The position numbers were made by a program, and so were the translations under genes. The notes beneath the pieces are model-generated. The model worked only from the letters and a program-made list of their open reading frames with translations, searched no databases and was not told the origin of the DNA. Positions 63,204 through 64,000 of a stretch of 64,000 nt of DNA are shown here, one piece after another. Position 1 is the stretch's first letter. Each line of letters opens with the position of its first letter. Source of the stretch: SIG440 sp045580025 (GTDB lineage: Bacteria; Bacillota; Clostridia; Monoglobales; Monoglobaceae); the NCBI GenBank assembly GCA_045580025.1, contig JAZNNB010000029.1, positions 62,001 through 126,000 on the forward strand, read 5' to 3'.

Positions 63204-64000
63204 ATGTTCTATCCTATTTGCAGCACATTTCAAATCACAGATTTTTTGCAAAGTGTATTAGACCGCCGATTTCCCAAGAATTTCAATTTTGAGGGAGAAA
63301 ATCATAACTTCTGGGAAATCGTGTATGTCTTAGACGGTAAAATAGAGGTTACAGAGGATGAAAATGTTTATATTATGGGCAAAAGAGACATCATTTTTCA
63401 TGCCCCCAATGAGTTTCATCGTATCTGCTCCGCTGAAAATACTTGTCCGAGAGTTCTGAACGTTTCCTTCCGCATAAGCGGTGACCTGCCAGAATACTTA
63501 AAAAAAGGTGTTCTTCATTTATCTTCTGCGCTTCACGATGAATACGTTCATATTGTAGATATGCTTCAGTCCTGTGAAACACAACGCAGTAAGAACGAAC
63601 CTACAGACCTTTTTGAAGCAAGCTGCCGTATGTCTGCATTTTTTATGCGTCTTATGCGGGAAAGCCATACAAAAGACAGTCTTTCAACCTCTACCGGTGC
63701 ACAAACCTACAGTACTATTGTCGAACTGATGCATAAGGAAATTTACAACAATCTTTCTTTGGAAGATTTTGCAAAAACAAACTATATCAGCGTTAGTTAT
63801 ATAAAGAAACTTTTCAGCCACTATGCCGGCATCAGCCCCAAAAGATATTATATAAATCTGCGTATATCTGAAGCACAAAAGCTCCTGCTTACCGACATCC
63901 CCATATCTGGTATTGCCGAAAAGATGAATTTTTCCTCTGCCAGCTATTTCACACTCTTTTTCAAAAGTCAAACAGGATATACACCAATGCAGTATCGAAA
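63204..64000 (+). CDS. AraC-family transcriptional regulator (partial)
   Basis: The first 265 residues run to the window end. An N-terminal cupin sensor (HNFWEIVYVLDGKIEVTEDE, HAPNEFHRI) is followed by the AraC DNA-binding pair: NLSLEDFAKTNYISVSYIKK, then IPISGIAEKMNFSSASYFTL and FFKSQTGYTPMQYR, which is nearly the normal C terminus, so few residues are missing. The ATG at 63204 has AAGGAG. By position it should sense a sugar and control the divergent GH109-like and glycosidase genes. Confidence 0.9.
   Translation, partial: MFYPICSTFQITDFLQSVLDRRFPKNFNFEGENHNFWEIVYVLDGKIEVTEDENVYIMGKRDIIFHAPNEFHRICSAENTCPRVLNVSFRISGDLPEYLKKGVLHLSSALHDEYVHIVDMLQSCETQRSKNEPTDLFEASCRMSAFFMRLMRESHTKDSLSTSTGAQTYSTIVELMHKEIYNNLSLEDFAKTNYISVSYIKKLFSHYAGISPKRYYINLRISEAQKLLLTDIPISGIAEKMNFSSASYFTLFFKSQTGYTPMQYR

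Overview
The window looks like chromosome of a low-to-mid GC, Gram-positive-type anaerobe of the class Clostridia (Bacillota). The evidence is: the Bacillota gene order yicC-remA-gmk-rpoZ-priA-def-fmt; RqcH and a ClpE-type chaperone; radical-SAM [FeFe]-hydrogenase maturases; near-consensus sigma-A promoters; strong AGGAGG ribosome sites with several GTG and TTG starts; and S-layer-homology (SLH) surface proteins. The SLH and carbohydrate-active genes recall gut polysaccharide degraders such as Monoglobus-like Clostridia, but that placement is a guess. No rRNA, tRNA, CRISPR array, phage or intact insertion sequence was seen.

Layout. 1-6.1 kb (minus strand): housekeeping operon for translation, replication restart and matrix control, ending in a truncated membrane zinc protease. 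6.2-9.2 kb (plus): rqcH and an anion permease. 9.2-15.5 kb (minus): a CLC antiporter, a CPA2 antiporter, a GNAT-like acyltransferase, a YitT pseudogene remnant, an acyl-CoA synthetase and an E2-type acyltransferase. 15.7-18.6 kb: an oxidoreductase pair divergent from a frameshifted AraC regulator. 18.6-21.6 kb: a TAXI-type TRAP transporter. 21.7-23.8 kb: an EF-G paralogue. 23.95-24.7 kb: two tandem, homologous structured RNA elements, each with its own promoter and terminator, then a small unknown gene. 24.7-33.7 kb: ileS, a ClpE-like chaperone, and a hydrogenase-maturation operon (TM1266-like, hydE, hydG, Dabb) behind a leader that can form alternative hairpins. 33.7-39 kb: a phosphoesterase, an alcohol dehydrogenase, an orphan solute-binding lipoprotein and an esterase-like hydrolase. 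39.3-59 kb (minus): five very large secreted proteins, two with sialidase-like propellers, one mosaic and two with SLH domains. 59.6-64 kb: a six-hairpin glycosidase, a GH109-like NAD-dependent enzyme and a divergent AraC regulator cut by the window end.

How it fits together. The last 25 kb reads as a surface glycan-handling locus: SLH proteins for wall attachment, propeller proteins for binding or cutting glycans outside, a binding lipoprotein for uptake, and cytoplasmic glycosidases under AraC control. A host-glycan (mucin-like) target is possible but not shown. The most promising undescribed elements are the tandem RNA pair at 23.96-24.44 kb and the leader at 30.46-30.57 kb.
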